From positions 2,507,900-2,571,899 of the forward strand of contig SIJG01000009.1 in NCBI GenBank assembly GCA_023374025.1: a stretch of DNA of 64,000 nucleotides, given 5' to 3'. The notes under the pieces are model-generated. The model saw only the letters and a list, made by a program, of their open reading frames with translations, had not been told where the DNA came from and made no database searches. Source of the DNA: Heterodera schachtii (lineage: Eukaryota > Nematoda > Chromadorea > Rhabditida > Heteroderidae). A program made the translations under genes and the position numbers. This document shows positions 1 through 10,745 of this stretch, piece after piece (position 1 is the stretch's first letter; each line of letters begins with the position of its first letter).

Positions 1-377
1 GCGCCTAAAATTACCATAGAAAAAATTTAAAGAAATTTTAGGGGCGACAAAAAGGATAAGAATTATTATGATTATAAAAAAATTTCTTTACATTTTCCCA
101 ATAATGAATAATTTACAATGGTAAATTGTAAAATTTTAGTCATTTCATTTCATGTATATTTAATTTATTGTAAAATCAATTATTGAATAATTTAAGCCTA
201 AAGAAAAAATTTACAAAAATTATCCATAAATTTTTTTTAATTTTTAAATATGTCGAATATTATATTATTTTTTACCTTATTGTATTTAGCCAGCTCAATA
301 AGCAAATTCTCCATTTTTAATTTTATTAGAATAAAAAAATCAAAATATTATTTTTAATATAATTTTGTTTTTAAGAA
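1..377. other. AT-rich upstream region of HTH locus A
   Basis: No gene is visible here. The last bases read TTTTGTTTTTAAG followed by AA and the start codon of locus A. This matches the arrangement before other members of the family and looks like an SL trans-splice acceptor. The region is otherwise low-complexity A/T. Confidence 0.5.
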
Positions 378-1158
378 ATGGAATTTAATTTTTTTTTATC
401 TTTGTGCTAATAATATTCATAATAAATTTTAAAAATTTGTATGCAAAGAATGGAAAACTGCGGCCAACTTTTGCTGAAATATTTGGCCAAAAATGGGAAA
501 ATGAAAAAATGGAAGCAAATGAAAATAATCAAAATTTAAATTGGCAAAATGATTTAAATCGGCTGTTTCCATTGGAAGTAATCAGAACAACAATCAATTG
601 GATGATCAACAGAAATGCGCATGTTCACAAATTTCATGCAATAAAGGAAGGAATTAAGAAAAGAGGCAAATATTCTGCAAAATTTCGGAATAAAGTTTGC
701 AAAAAATTGCCAAAAAATTAGGAATTAGTGTGAAGAAAATTTATAAATGGAAAAAAGATTTTGGATTAAGCAGAAAAATTGAAAGAAACCAAAAGAATTA
801 TTATGAAAATAAAAAGAAGGAATTTGTTCTACGGATTGATGAGATTAAAAGAATGTCCAAAAAAGGAAAACAGAAACAATTTGTGAAAGAGTTGGGCATT
901 GACAGAAAAACATTATACCGATGGGAAAAAGAATTTGGCATCGAAATGAGTAAAAGTAAATTAAATTGTTTTATTTTAATACTTTTATATTTATTATTTT
1001 TTGGTGGAAATGCGTATTCGAGTGAAGAAAAAATGAGCAAAATGAATGATTATTACAAAATGAAGAAAGCAAATTCGTCTTTAAATGACAAAGAAATTGC
1101 AAAATTTTTGAAAATCGGCATAAATACTCTGATAAAATGGAAAAATTGTAAAATCTAA
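378..1158 (+). pseudogene. Secreted triple-HTH family, locus A (broken)
   Basis: The locus begins with ATGGAATTTAATTTT behind a TTTTTAAG acceptor, like intact locus B, but a frameshift meets a stop within the signal peptide. Homology continues in other frames: PTFAEIFGQKWENEKM, then HKFHAIKEGIKKRGKYS, another frameshift near 690, then a long open stretch with module 1 (IAKKLGISVKKIYKWKK), module 2 (FVKELGIDRKTLYRWEKEFG) and module 3 (IAKFLKIGINTLIKWKN). The intron that separates modules 2 and 3 in the sister genes (here 956-1003) ends in TG rather than AG, has length 48 (a multiple of three) and no stop, so it reads through. At least two frameshifts make this a pseudogene. Confidence in family membership is high. 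Confidence 0.85.
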
Positions 1159-1971
1159 TAAATTTTTCTTAATTATTGACAATGCTGAAATTACGTTCAG
1201 TATTAAAAGCAATTAATTACCTATACTCCATATTAATTGTTTAATGCCCTTATAAAGAATATTTTTTACGCGCAGCAATTTATGAAAAATTAATAAATTG
1301 TAAAAAAAAAAAAAAAATTTGCTCCAAATTATTATAAAATTCCATTTCTTATTAAATACACCTTTTTATTTTGTATTTTATTTTTATAATAAAGTTTCTT
1401 TAAATTCGCTTAAACAATTTTCCAATTAATTGGTTTTACAATAAAAGAATATGGAAAAGATAATACAAAACTTTTACAATTACCATTGAAAATAATTCAT
1501 ATTTTAAAACCATAATAATATATCAATGATGAAATAATTGAATGCTTTTCTTAATGGTTTTTTTAAATATGAGGAAAAGCAATAAATTTTCAATTTCCAA
1601 TTTTTACTTGATTATTTTAATTAAATATTTTATAATAATATAAGCGAGTTGATTGAAAATAATAATTTTTTCTCATCCCTTTCGTAAAAATAAATTATAA
1701 TTTAAAATATAATACAAAAAGATAAAACGAAATTTAAATAAAAATATTAATTGAATAAAAAAATCAGATAAAACAGGCAAATTTATAAAATACTTCAGTT
1801 CATTTATTTATTGTTGCAATTTCTAGAAACTAAGATAATCAAGATTTGAAAACTTTTCAAGACGGGTCCCATTCAAACTGAACAAAATCCGTAACATTAC
1901 TCCTTTGTATGCTCTACAAATTTATAAAAAATTACAAAAATATAATAGGCCTTTCGCTTTTTTCCGTTAGT
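1159..1971. other. Intergenic, with a copy of the family upstream region
   Basis: AT-rich and without a supportable gene. About 1620-1800 resembles the sequence directly upstream of HTH locus G (30740-30961) and of the truncated start at 9598: it has GTTGATTGAAAATAATAA, then a TTTCGTAAAAATAAATTATA stretch, then TTGAATAAAAAAATCAGA. No family coding sequence follows it here, so it looks like an orphaned upstream fragment. Confidence 0.4.
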
Positions 1972-2205
1972 CCCTAGTGAAAAAATAGTGACAAAATTCC
2001 AAAATAGTGGCAAAAAAACTATTTTAGTGGCCAACTTCCGAAGTAGTTTTTTTTTTAGTGGCAAAGCTCCAAAACAATGATTGCTAGTGATGAATAGTGG
2101 AGCAAAAAATGAAATTTTTTTTGAAAAAGAATGTGTTTTTTGTGCATTTCTCATCAAAATAAAGCCGCAGAAAAAATAGTTTAAAAACTAAAAATTTTCT
2201 CGCCC
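1972..2205. mobile_element. Degenerate hAT-like MITE, AATAGTGAC word family
   Basis: The words AATAGTGAC and AATAGTGGC recur, and the order of landmarks (TTTTAGTGAC-like run, ATGATTGCTAGTGATGAATAGTG, TTTTTTGTGCATTTC, AAAACTAAAAATT) parallels the right half of the complete element at 37510-38133. The outer ends have decayed and I found no target duplication. Confidence 0.45.
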
Positions 2206-2214
2206 AAGTAGTCA

Positions 2215-2570
2215 ATAGTCAACAGCGGAGGCCAATCACAATTAAAAATTTAGTCGTTTGTCGTCCAAAAAATTTATTTCATAATGAATTCATGTTTATA
2301 GGGGTAATTGAGTCTGCTGAGCATGAATCCAATCGCAGATATTCTTTATCTCTTATTTTTCACCAATTTATTTGGGTCTTTCGAATTTAAGAATTTGAAC
2401 AAAATAAACGTTAGATTCCGAATCTACGTATCCAAAACCCCAAAGAAAGACTCTTTTATCATTTATCATTTTTCAATTTTTTTTTGTTTTTGCATTTTCC
2501 CTGAACTTTTAGACAGATGCCAGTGTTCAAAACACAACTGACAACAATTTAGACTTGAAATTGTCGTTTT
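2215..2570 (+). repeat. Dispersed repeat with TTTGTCGT-rich ends, copy 1
   Basis: This segment pairs with 22870-23312 in opposite orientation. Both carry CAATCACAATTAA beside TCGTTTGTCGT words, and both translate to a similar short stretch (FG-FEF...KTP-K...FF-F-FPE). The short ORF inside is probably a by-product of the repeat and not a gene. Confidence 0.4.
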
Positions 2571-2732
2571 TTGATTTATTTACTAAGATATGTATTTTCT
2601 TTCGGTTATTCCTATTTTTGTGGGGTTTTTTGCTCAATTTTTGTTTAACTCTTTTCAGAATAATCTCTCATTTATTCATTCCTTATTGAATATGTTCAAT
2701 TATGAACAAACAATTAATTTTTGATTAATTTG

Positions 2733-3540
2733 AATAAAAAATGACTAAAAATAATCAAAATTGCCGAGACAGAAAAAACGCATCGGAACGAGACCAAGGA
2801 AAACAGACGCAATTCTTGGGCACTGATGAAACCGGTGAAATCGGCCGCATGTCCCACTCACAGAACATCTCGCGCCTTTTGGTTCTGGCAATTCGTCGGA
2901 TAGAAATGGCATTTTTTTCTTAATTCGCGCGCGACTTTCTCATGGTATTCCATGGGTTACGGTCGACTCGCTCTTAACCGATTTTCTGGTATATTTGGGT
3001 GCTATTAGGGCGTAGCCAGACACTTGGTTTCGGAGGGGGCTGAAGTCAAAAATTCGGTTTTTAGGGGTGTATTTTTCGTTTTTTGAAATCCCGAATTAGG
3101 GGGGTGTATTTTACAATTTTTTTTTCGCCAAAAAATTACTATTTTTTGCCATTTTGGTCTCCATTTTCAAAAATATGGTAAAATGGGGGGTCCGACGGTG
3201 TCGATAGGCGCCGCCGGGAAAATTTTTGAGTATTTTAATGAAATTTTGTTAAGAAATTGCTTAAAATCTCAAAAAAATTTACTGAAAATTTTTACTTTTT
3301 TGGGTTTCGGGGGGGGGGGGGGGGCTTTAGCCCCTCAGCCCCCCCCCCCGGCCTACGCCCTTGGTGCCTAAGCAGTGGGGCCTTCCTTCCACTGCAAATT
3401 GGGCCATTGAGCATATATGCCAATTGTTCCCTTTTGGAATGCCAAAGTGGGCAGACACTTTTCAAGTGCCTGAACCGTTATTAGAAAGGCAATTAATTTG
3501 AAAACTTGTGGACCCATTAATAAGGTTTACAAAACTGATC
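2733..3540. repeat. Long dispersed repeat, copy 1, split by a younger element
   Basis: Nearly the same sequence appears at 6066-6520: GGGCACTGATGAAACCGGTG, the CACTCACAGAACATCTC block, CAGTGGGGCCTTCCTTCCACTGC and GACACTTTTCAAGTGCCTGAACCG. Copy 1 differs by a ~360-bp insertion at 3006-3362. In copy 2 the minus strand encodes FPDLNPMDFSVSEIL, which resembles the SPDLNPMDYSVW block of mariner transposases. The whole repeat may therefore be a decayed mariner-type element. Confidence 0.55.
3006..3362. mobile_element. hAT-like MITE (TAGGGCGTAGCC...GGCCTACGCCCTT)
   Basis: Imperfect terminal inverted repeats flank an insertion that is absent from the sister repeat at 6066-6520, so the boundaries are set by comparison. 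Flanks GGTGCTAT and GGTGCCTA suggest a damaged 8-bp duplication. Inside are a GC-rich hairpin (3192-3217), AGGGGTGTATTTT words, and long runs of G and C. A truncated reverse copy lies at 10430-10745. Confidence 0.6.
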
Positions 3541-4127
3541 ATTTTTTAACAATACTTTTTTTTAAATATTCGTTATTTTTTTCGGTAACAAAATGTTTTC
3601 TTTCGGTTCTCAACCTCAACTCAAAAGTTACAACCTTTTGAAAATCGTATCGTTATTTTTATATAATAAAAAAAATAATTATAAATATTAAAATTTAAAG
3701 GTATTACTTTTGCTGCGTTTTATGCCAAATTCATTTTTATTTTTTTTTCTAAATTTCTACTTAGTGATCACTTTATCTTATGAATAAACAGAATGCATCA
3801 ATTTAAAGCATTTTCTGTAAAATAAATTCATTATATATATATATAATTTTAAGTAATTTTTCATTTATTTGGTATTATTATTTTATTTCATTTATTTATT
3901 AATTGCTTTTCATTTTTGTCTTTTCCGGGGTAAAGTCATATTAATCAAACGGGAAAAAAGCACAAATAAGAATGGGGATCAGTGATTAAATAAATTAAAG
4001 ATAAAATTATTATTATTATTTATTTTGCAATTATTTCCTAGAACCAATTACAGTTATTTATTGTATTAAAATAATCTCATGTAGCTAAAAAATAGGATAG
4101 ACTGCTGAAAAAAAATTTAAATGAATA
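3541..4127. other. AT-rich intergenic
   Basis: Nothing supportable is seen apart from a short (AT)n run near 3831-3845. Confidence 0.4.
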
Positions 4128-4239
4128 CCGTAAATGCTTGATTATAAGCCCTGGGGCTTTGTTCAACCCCCCCCCCCCCCCCTCCAAAGGTGGCTTATAA
4201 TATTCAAAGGGGGGCGGGCTTATAATCGAGCATTTACGG
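4128..4239. mobile_element. 112-bp Tc1/mariner-type MITE
   Basis: Terminal inverted repeats of about 26 bp (CCGTAAATGCT-GATTATAAGCCC and its complement with one mismatch) are flanked by TA on both sides (4126-4127, 4240-4241), the Tc1/mariner target duplication. The centre holds a run of about 18 C. It is too short to encode anything. Confidence 0.75.
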
Positions 4240-4590
4240 TATTTTAAAAATTCTAGAAAAATTTTTCAATTAATTTTTATAAAAAAATTTTTTCTAATTT
4301 AAATTTCGTTGCCTTCACTTCATAATCATTGCCTTTTCCATGTTCTAATCAATGCATTTTCTAATTATAATTATTATTAATTGCAAATTTTTGTTATTTA
4401 TTATCATTTATTTTTTCTAACATATTTTCAAACCCCAATTAAAAAGGCATAAAATAAAAAATGTTCCTTATAATTTGTAATATTTTTGTCATCTCTTTTG
4501 CATTAAATTATTATATAACCCATTAATTGAAAGGCATTAAATCAATTTATTTAAAATAAATCATAAAAATAATTTTTTATTTTTTAAGAA

Positions 4591-5405
4591 ATGGAATTTA
4601 ATATTATACTTTTTCCATTATTATTCCTAATCAGCTCAATAAGCGATAGGTTACCAGTCAAATTGTGCAAATTTAATGGGAAAGTTGGGCTAATTTTTGA
4701 TCAAATATTTGGCGAAGGATGGGAAAATGAAAAAATGGAAAATGAACAAAATGCAATTTGCCAAACTGATCAAAATTCGAATTGGCAAAATGATCAAAAT
4801 GAACTAAATTCGGCTGTTTACATTGGCAAAGAAAAGGACGACGATCAATTCGATGATCAACACAAATGTGCAATTGTTCACAAATTTCATGCAATAAAGG
4901 AAAGAATTAAGAAAAGAAGCAAATATTCGGCAAACGATCGCTATAAAATTGAAAGAAAAATTGCCAAAAAATTGGGAATTTATCTAAATAAAATTTACAA
5001 ATGGCAAAAAGAATTTGGATTAAGCCAAAAAAGAAACCAAAAGAATTATTATGAAAATAAAAAGAAGGAATTTGTTTTACGGATTGATGAGATTAAAAGA
5101 ATGATGAAAAATGGGAAACAGAAACAATTTGTGGAAGAATTTGGCATTGGCAAAACAATATTTATGAAATGGAAAAAGGAATTTGGCATTGAAATTGGCA
5201 AAAGTAAAATTAATTGATAAAATTGTTAAATCTTGTTATTTTAGATGGAATTCGATATTCAACTGAAGAAAAAAAGCGATTGATGAATTTTTATTATCAA
5301 ATTAAGAGAGCAAATCCGAAAATGAGTGACGAAAAAATTGCTAATTTATTGAAAATTGCTAAACGAACCCTAAGAAAATGGAAACAGCAAACTATTATTG
5401 CTTAA
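4591..5405 (+). CDS. Secreted triple-HTH protein, locus B (two exons)
   Basis: Exons 4591-5203 and 5245-5405, joined across a 41-nt GT-AG intron ending TTATTTTAG, give 257 residues. The start follows TTTTTTAAG-AA, a likely SL trans-splice acceptor. Residues 1-23 form a signal peptide (MEFNIILFPLLFLISSISD). Next come a conserved FDQIFGEGWENEKM block, an Asn/Gln/Asp-rich linker, and three HTH modules that each end in x-x-W-K/Q-K: IAKKLGIYLNKIYKWQK, FVEEFGIGKTIFMKWKKEFG, and in exon 2 IANLLKIAKRTLRKWKQ. The modules look homeodomain-like, as in transposase N-termini. The combination of secretion signal and DNA-binding-type modules is not one I recognise. A secreted effector acting in another cell's nucleus is an inference only. 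Confidence 0.8.
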
Positions 5406-6065
5406 GCATAATTAAACGGTTTTTGTATTTTCATTTTTACTTTTTTTGGCTTCAATACCAAAATTAATCAAAAATGCGCTAAAAAAATTGCAATAGGCAA
5501 TTTCTAGAAAATTCTCAACAATTTCAAGTGTTTAAAATTCATGAAAAAGTTAATAATTCGGAATTTTTAACAGCTTTGCTAAGTGTTTTAGTATCTTTGA
5601 AACATTCACGAAAAATATTAAAAAAAAAACAAACAATTTTTACACTTTTTTTTTTGTTTTAAATCGAAATGTCTTAGCCTTATAATCGCAATAAATAAGA
5701 AGAAAATTTAATTTCAATTATATTTTAATTTGATCGATTTTTTCTATAAATCTTATCATATTCAAATTTATTTTCCTCAGTTATAATTGTGGCCCTTAAA
5801 TTTTTTTGTAAAAACAGCGGTTTGCTAAGAAATGATAAAACTTAGTTTAAATTTACGCAAATATCCAATTCCGAACATATTGTGCCTTTTGAGAAGAAAA
5901 TAAAAATAATACTAGGATGAATTAAAATATACACAAAAATTAACTAACAAATAAAGGCCAAAAAACTTCTGAAAATGCAACCCCTAAGAAATGAAGAATT
6001 TCTATAAATTTCTCTCCATAATTTATTTATTATTTTTTGACAGGAAGAATAAAATTGCCCCAGAG
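5406..6065. other. AT-rich intergenic downstream of locus B
   Basis: No gene is seen. About 5400-5760 is closely matched by 30120-30500, downstream of the orphan third-module exon at 29955-30115. The two loci therefore share a duplicated 3' flank. Confidence 0.45.
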
Positions 6066-6660
6066 ATAAATTTGAATAAAAAATGACGAAAAATAATCAA
6101 AATTTCCGAGACAGAAAAATCCATTGGATTGAGATCAGGGAAAACGGACGCAATTCTTGGGCACTGATGAAACCGGTGAAATCGGCTGCATGCCCCACTC
6201 ACAGAACATCTCACGCCTTTTGGTTCTGGCAATTCGTCGGGTAGAAGTGCCAATTTTTCTTAATTCGCGCGCGACTTTCTCATGGTATTCCGTGGATTAC
6301 GGTCGACTCGCTCTTAATCGGTTTCCGGGTATATTTGGGTGGCAAAGCAGTGGGGCCTTCCTTCCACTGCGTTGAATATCACAAATTGTGCCATTGAGCA
6401 TAAATACCAATTGTTCCCTTTTGGAATGCCAAAGTGGGCAGACACTTTTCAAGTGCCTGAACCGTTATTAGAAAGGCAATTAATTTGAAAACTTGTGGAC
6501 CCATTAAGAAAGTACACAAAACGTATAATTTTTTAATAAATTTCAATTTTTTTAAATTTTCATTTAATGACTTTTTTTTCGGTACTAAAATTTTTTCTTT
6601 AAGTTCTCAACACCAACTCTAAAAATTACAACCTTTTGAAAAATCGTATCGTTATTTTTA
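6066..6660. repeat. Long dispersed repeat, copy 2 (possible mariner remnant)
   Basis: This is the uninterrupted partner of 2733-3540. On the minus strand, around 6100-6150, it reads FPDLNPMDFSVSEIL, close to the conserved PDLNPMDYSVW segment before the last catalytic Asp of mariner transposases. The rest of the reading frame is not recognisable, so the mariner assignment rests on that one block. Confidence 0.4.
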
Positions 6661-6803
6661 TAATAATTAAATTAAACATAAAAAAATATTAAAAATATTA
6701 CTTTTGATGCGTTTTATGCCAATTTCCTTTTTCAATCAATTATTATTATGTTTTTTAGTGTCCACCGGAAGCGAACCAAATTTGCATCAAATTTTTAACA
6801 TAA

Positions 6804-7034
6804 ATGAAATTTTATGTTATACTTTTTCCACTATTATTATTACTGGTCAGCTAAATAAGCGATAGTTTACCAGTCAAATTGTGCGAATTTAATGAAAAAG
6901 TTGGGCCAACTTTTGTTGAAATATTTGGCGAAGGATGGGAAAATGAAAAAATGGAAATTGAAAATGAAAATGAACAAAATGATTTAAATTCGTCTGATTC
7001 CATTGGCAAAGAAAAGAACGACGACCAAGAATTG
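6804..7034 (+). pseudogene. Secreted triple-HTH family, locus C (5' fragment)
   Basis: ATGAAATTTTATGTTATAC opens a signal-peptide-like segment that meets TAA near 6855. The downstream frame resembles locus B (LCEFNEKVGPTFVEIFGEGWENEKM, then acidic linker and IGKEKNDDQ) and stops abruptly where a Merlin-like transposase scrap begins. All three HTH modules are missing. Just upstream, 6767-6779 reads GGAAGCGAACCAA, a word also found at breakpoints of two other family members. Confidence 0.75.
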
Positions 7035-7053
7035 CTAAAACTACTCGCCAAAA

Positions 7054-7188
7054 TTATTTCGGATGCATAAATGCCACAATTTGAGCTAAGATCTCTTCGA
7101 ATGGGTCTGCGCCACGGGTTTTGACATTTTCGCGCCAGAGAAATTCGCACAAATACGATTCAAGCATTTGGCGATGTGTGCAGTTTTT
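7054..7188 (-). pseudogene. Merlin/IS1016-like transposase C-terminal fragment
   Basis: The minus strand reads HRQMLESYLCEFLWRE, then ADPFEEILAQIVAF and a stop. The same arrangement occurs at 7620-7772 (+) and in decayed form at 17558-17672 (-). A short basic stretch, then L-x-S-Y-L-x-E-F-L-W-R and DPFEEIL, matches what I know of the C-terminus of IS1016/ISXO2-type (Merlin) transposases. The DDE core is absent. Confidence 0.5.
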
Positions 7189-7559
7189 CATTTTATTATC
7201 GGGTGGGGAGGAAGAATGAGGAGGGGAAAGCATAAGTATTTTCCATTTGTGCTAATTTTTTATTCATAAAAATTGTGGGAAGGCAGAAAGAAACGCCCTT
7301 TCTTTAATTTATGCAATAAGAATGGATTTTTACAATTCTACGCACGATCTGCGATCTGTTGATTTTTTAAAAAATTCAAATTTTGGCCGTATAATGGAAA
7401 AGTACCTAGAAAATATATAAAATTGCACAATTATATGAAAATATGACTTCCCAAAAAATTATGGAAAATATTTTTTAATATTATTATTTTTAATCTTCGT
7501 TAATTCAATAAATAAAGTGGAGTGTGGAGAAAGTGGGATAAAGGACATGGGAGGAGCGA

Positions 7560-7772
7560 CAAAGAGATCTTTCGTAGCTCAATCGGTTGGATTCTTACGT
7601 TTTGAAGGCATACTCCATTTTTTTTAAAAAGCAACAAATCGTGTTCAATCACCGCCAAATCTTGGACTCGTATTTGTACGAGTTTCTCTGGCGCGAGGAA
7701 AGTAAGCCACATAACGTCGATCCGTTTGAGGAAAATTTGCTTTTATGCCGCCACCCCCGCCCATTTAAATGA
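7560..7772 (+). pseudogene. Merlin/IS1016-like transposase C-terminal fragment, second copy
   Basis: The frame reads NHRQILDSYLYEFLWRE followed by NVDPFEENLL. It is in opposite orientation to the fragment at 7054-7188, about 450 bp away, so the two could be remnants of two elements or of one rearranged element. No catalytic domain is seen. Confidence 0.5.
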
Positions 7773-8420
7773 GACAAATGAATTAATTAAAACCTTGAAT
7801 GTTTATGGGAGGCACAGAGACGGAACATGGTTATAAGCGATCATCGATCACTTTTGTTGTCTTTTTTCCGCCCCTTTCGCTTCCTTTTCCCGTTCTCCCC
7901 GTTCTCGCCACAGTCAGTTGAGTGGGGCTAGGCAGTGGAGAGCGATGGAGCGACATGGGCTTTACTATGACTTTTCAAGTTATTTTATCGGCCAATAAAT
8001 GATGTTGAGCTTTTACTCCTCGCACTTCTTCATGCGCATTTAATCAGTCGCGCGATCCAGGGACTCCAATTCGGGGAAGGCCACGTCCACCGCTTTTGGC
8101 ACATCCTTGTGTTCTCTCACCATGCTCATGACAATCGCTATGCACTTTTCCAAAGAATTTTGAAAACGGACGAGACTTTCATGGCCTCAGCTTCAGCTTT
8201 AATCCTAAAGGCATCAGAGAGCTAACCGGGAAAGCGCTCGATTGGGGCGTGACTGTGACAAACACAATGTCACCAAGTCTGAGCTGTACCCCCAGCTTGA
8301 ACGACGCAGGAATCCCGTAATCAAGAATTTTTTGGAATCTGTGGTCACTTCGGAAGATTTTTGAAAAAACACTAACAAAAGGAGAAAAGGGAAGTACACA
8401 GATTTTTGCGTGATGTTAGG
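7773..8420. other. Moderate-GC stretch with decayed coding traces
   Basis: Base composition is clearly less AT-rich than the surroundings. The minus strand at about 8050-8185 is open and protein-like (a stretch ending KAVDVAFPELESLDRATD) but flanked by stops and frameshifts. I do not recognise it. It may be a remnant of the same captured gene fragment as the helicase piece downstream. Confidence 0.3.
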
Positions 8421-8435
8421 AAGCGCCCACGGATT

Positions 8436-8975
8436 ACCATGGAGGCCCTGATCGCGCAATACGTGTTGAACTCGGACCGGAGGTGAGTTTTGTGTTGCAC
8501 CTTGGGATTTGCTGAGAATCGCTAATGGAGCCGGAACTGACGAGTTTTTCGGCAACAAACAGTGGACAAACTCGGGCAGTGTTGGACCTCTTGGCCTTGC
8601 TGGACGGATTCCGCGGCAGCATCCGCATAATTTCCTTTTATGCTGGGCAAGCTGCGCAGATTGGCACTGAGTTGAAAGTGCAAGGGTTCAGTCGATCCAT
8701 TGTCTCTGCCACCGCTGACGCGATGCAGGGACACGAGGCCGATATAACCATCGTCACGACGACAGTCACCATGCAGCAGCTTCAACAATTGGCACGAGCT
8801 AATTTTTCAAAGGATCGTAAGAGTGAATTTTGGGGTGATGCCCAAAGGGTCAAGTTGCCCTTTCCCGTGGAAAACATGGACTAATTGTAATAGGCGGTTT
8901 CTCGAATTGGGAGGCAGCCTAATTTGGTCCAGATTTCTGAATAAGGCCATTGAATTTACGGGGGTAACATTCGCG
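8436..8975 (+). pseudogene. SF1 helicase (UPF1/NAM7-like) C-terminal fragment
   Basis: MEALIAQYVLNSDRR is followed by a good donor AG-GTGAGT near 8482. From 8525 the frame reads IRIISFYAGQAAQIGTEL, then SATADAMQGHEADITIV. These match helicase C-domain motifs of the UPF1/NAM7 group (I-x-x-Y-x-x-Q, then T-x-D-x-x-Q-G-x-E-x-D-I-x-I-V). After a frameshift near 8880 the expected G-x-S-x-I-W-x-x-F-L segment appears in another frame. The Walker-box half is absent, so this is a partial, broken gene. Its higher GC content suggests capture from elsewhere in the genome. Confidence 0.65.
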
Positions 8976-9068
8976 TCCATTGTAAAGTCCATCAAAAGCC
9001 CTAGATCGAGCTACTTCCGTGGACTTTTAGTCGATGATTCTGGTGAGTCAGTCCAAAATAAATTTTGA

Positions 9069-9409
9069 AATTCTTAAAATAAAAAACTTCTTAAAAATCT
9101 CTAAATGAATTAATTAATATATGGCATTTTGCCACAATGAATTTATATGAACATGGATAAAAAAACATATCCCAAATAAAGGGTTTGACCTAGAAATTCT
9201 TGAAAATAAAACATATTTGCACAAAAAACCAAAATTGAGTTTGTTTAGTATCTAAAATTTAATTAATTGGGTTTTTACTGTCCTTGGCTAAAATATAATA
9301 TTTTTAATTTTATAATTTTCTACTCTACTGATCATGATCATATTCATGCTAATTGGCATTTCCTTTTCAATATTTACGTAAAAGCGAATATTTTATATTA
9401 AATAATGTT
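9069..9409. other. AT-rich intergenic
   Basis: No gene, repeat boundary or RNA gene that I can support. Confidence 0.4.
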
Positions 9410-9609
9410 TTTATAAAAATATAAACGAATTGATTCAAAAAAATAATTTTTCTCATTCCTTTCATAAAAAGAAAAAAAAAATTTAATTTTAAAAAATAAC
9501 TTATAAAAAAATTTCAAAAGATTTTATTAAAACCTTATTTAATGTTTTTTTAAATTTTGATTGAATAAAAAATCAGAAAAATAGACTTTTTAGATAAATG
9601 AAATTTTAT
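9410..9609 (+). pseudogene. HTH-family upstream region and truncated start (locus J)
   Basis: The sequence matches the upstream region of locus G (30740-30970): ATAATTTTT...TTCATAAAAA, GATTGAATAAAAAATCAGAAAAATAG, then a TTTTTAG acceptor, ATAA and ATGAAATTTTAT. Directly after the first codons a G-run begins and family homology ends, so only the promoter, acceptor and first four codons remain. Confidence 0.55.
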
Positions 9610-10041
9610 GGGGGGGGGGGGTGGGCAGCCCCCCGCCGCTCCTCCATCCAAACAACCAGCGAGAAAAAAAAATTGTTTTTTCGAGTAAGTTTTTTTTAAA
9701 AATTCAATAATATTTCTCAAATAAATTAATTTTTCCGAAAATGCTGAAATAGTCACAAAAATAGGACGCCTAGGCATTAGGCAAAAAAAGTCCAAAATAG
9801 GCAAAATTAGGCATTATAAAAGTCATCGTAGACACCCCAAACCAAGCCGTTTTTGTGCTTATCTGTATGTAACAAGTGCGAGGCATTTGCTTAAAAATGG
9901 AGTCCCTAATAATGACAACAAATATATTTCCCAAAATTTTGAAATTCATTTTTTGCTAATTTCGTGTTTCCTAAAAAGTTATTTTTTCTCGAACCTAATA
10001 GTTATTCATATTTTTGTACTTTTTATTTAACATTAATTTTT
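9610..10041. other. DNA-element debris
   Basis: It starts with a run of about 11 G and a GC-rich patch. GCCTAGGCATTAGGCAAAAAAAG and AATAGGCAAAATTAGGCATT words at 9760-9820 match, in reverse, the TGCCTATTT word family at 49600-49690. No complete element can be delimited. Confidence 0.35.
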
Positions 10042-10225
10042 ACTACCATTCGATAGCCAAGCTTTTTCTCTATTTGCCTGAAAAAGTTCAAACTAAATTA
10101 TCAAATTTAACATAAGTTATGACAGAAATAGTACTTAATTTTCATACAACTATTTCTAAACGTTGACCAATTTTTTTTTAAATTTTGCAAGCTAATAGAG
10201 AAAAGCTTTGCTATCGAATGGTACT
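10042..10225. repeat. Foldback with ~33-bp arms
   Basis: ACCATTCGATAGCCAAGCTTTTTCTCTATT at the left pairs with AATAGAGAAAAGCTTTGCTATCGAATGGT at the right, with one or two mismatches and a spacer of about 110 bp. A related ATCGAATGATATC/CTAATAGAGAAC segment occurs at 42360-42405. Confidence 0.6.
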
Positions 10226-10429
10226 AAGAATGTAAAATATGATTTGTCTTTAAGCAAAGTTATGCCATGTTTTGTCGAAAAAATCGCAAAAATTTTTGAA
10301 TTAGCGGCGTTTTTGGCGTAATGGAAGCAGTTTCCTTCGATTGAAATAACAGGTTTCTGTTGGTCAGACACAACTACAGGAACCTCTTAAAAATAACAGG
10401 TTTTTTCCACCTTTCCCTATTCATCAAGG

Positions 10430-10745
10430 GCGTAGGCAGGGGGGGGGGGCTGAGGGGGCTAAAGCCCCCCCCCCCCCCGAAACCCAAAAAGTAAAAAATT
10501 TTCAGTTAATTTTTTGAATTTTTAAGCAATTTTCTTAACAAATTTGCATTAAAATATTCAAAAATTTTCCATGCGGCGCCTATCGGCACCGCCGGACATC
10601 CATTTACCATATTTTTGAAAAATGAAGGCCAAAATGGCAAAAAATAGTAATTTTTTGGCGAAAAAAATTGTAAAATACACCCCCCTAATTCGGGATTTCA
10701 AAAAACGAAAAATACACCCCTAAAAACCGAATTTTTGACTTTTGT
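10430..10745. mobile_element. Truncated reverse copy of the 3006-3362 MITE
   Basis: It starts AAGGGCGTAGGC with long G and C runs, then gives the reverse complement of the 3006-3362 body, including the hairpin (10572-10595) and CACCCCTAA words. The far end is lost. Confidence 0.6.

Noticed and set aside
801..1040. Minus-strand ORF over locus A
   Set aside because: Antisense shadow of the HTH coding sequence.
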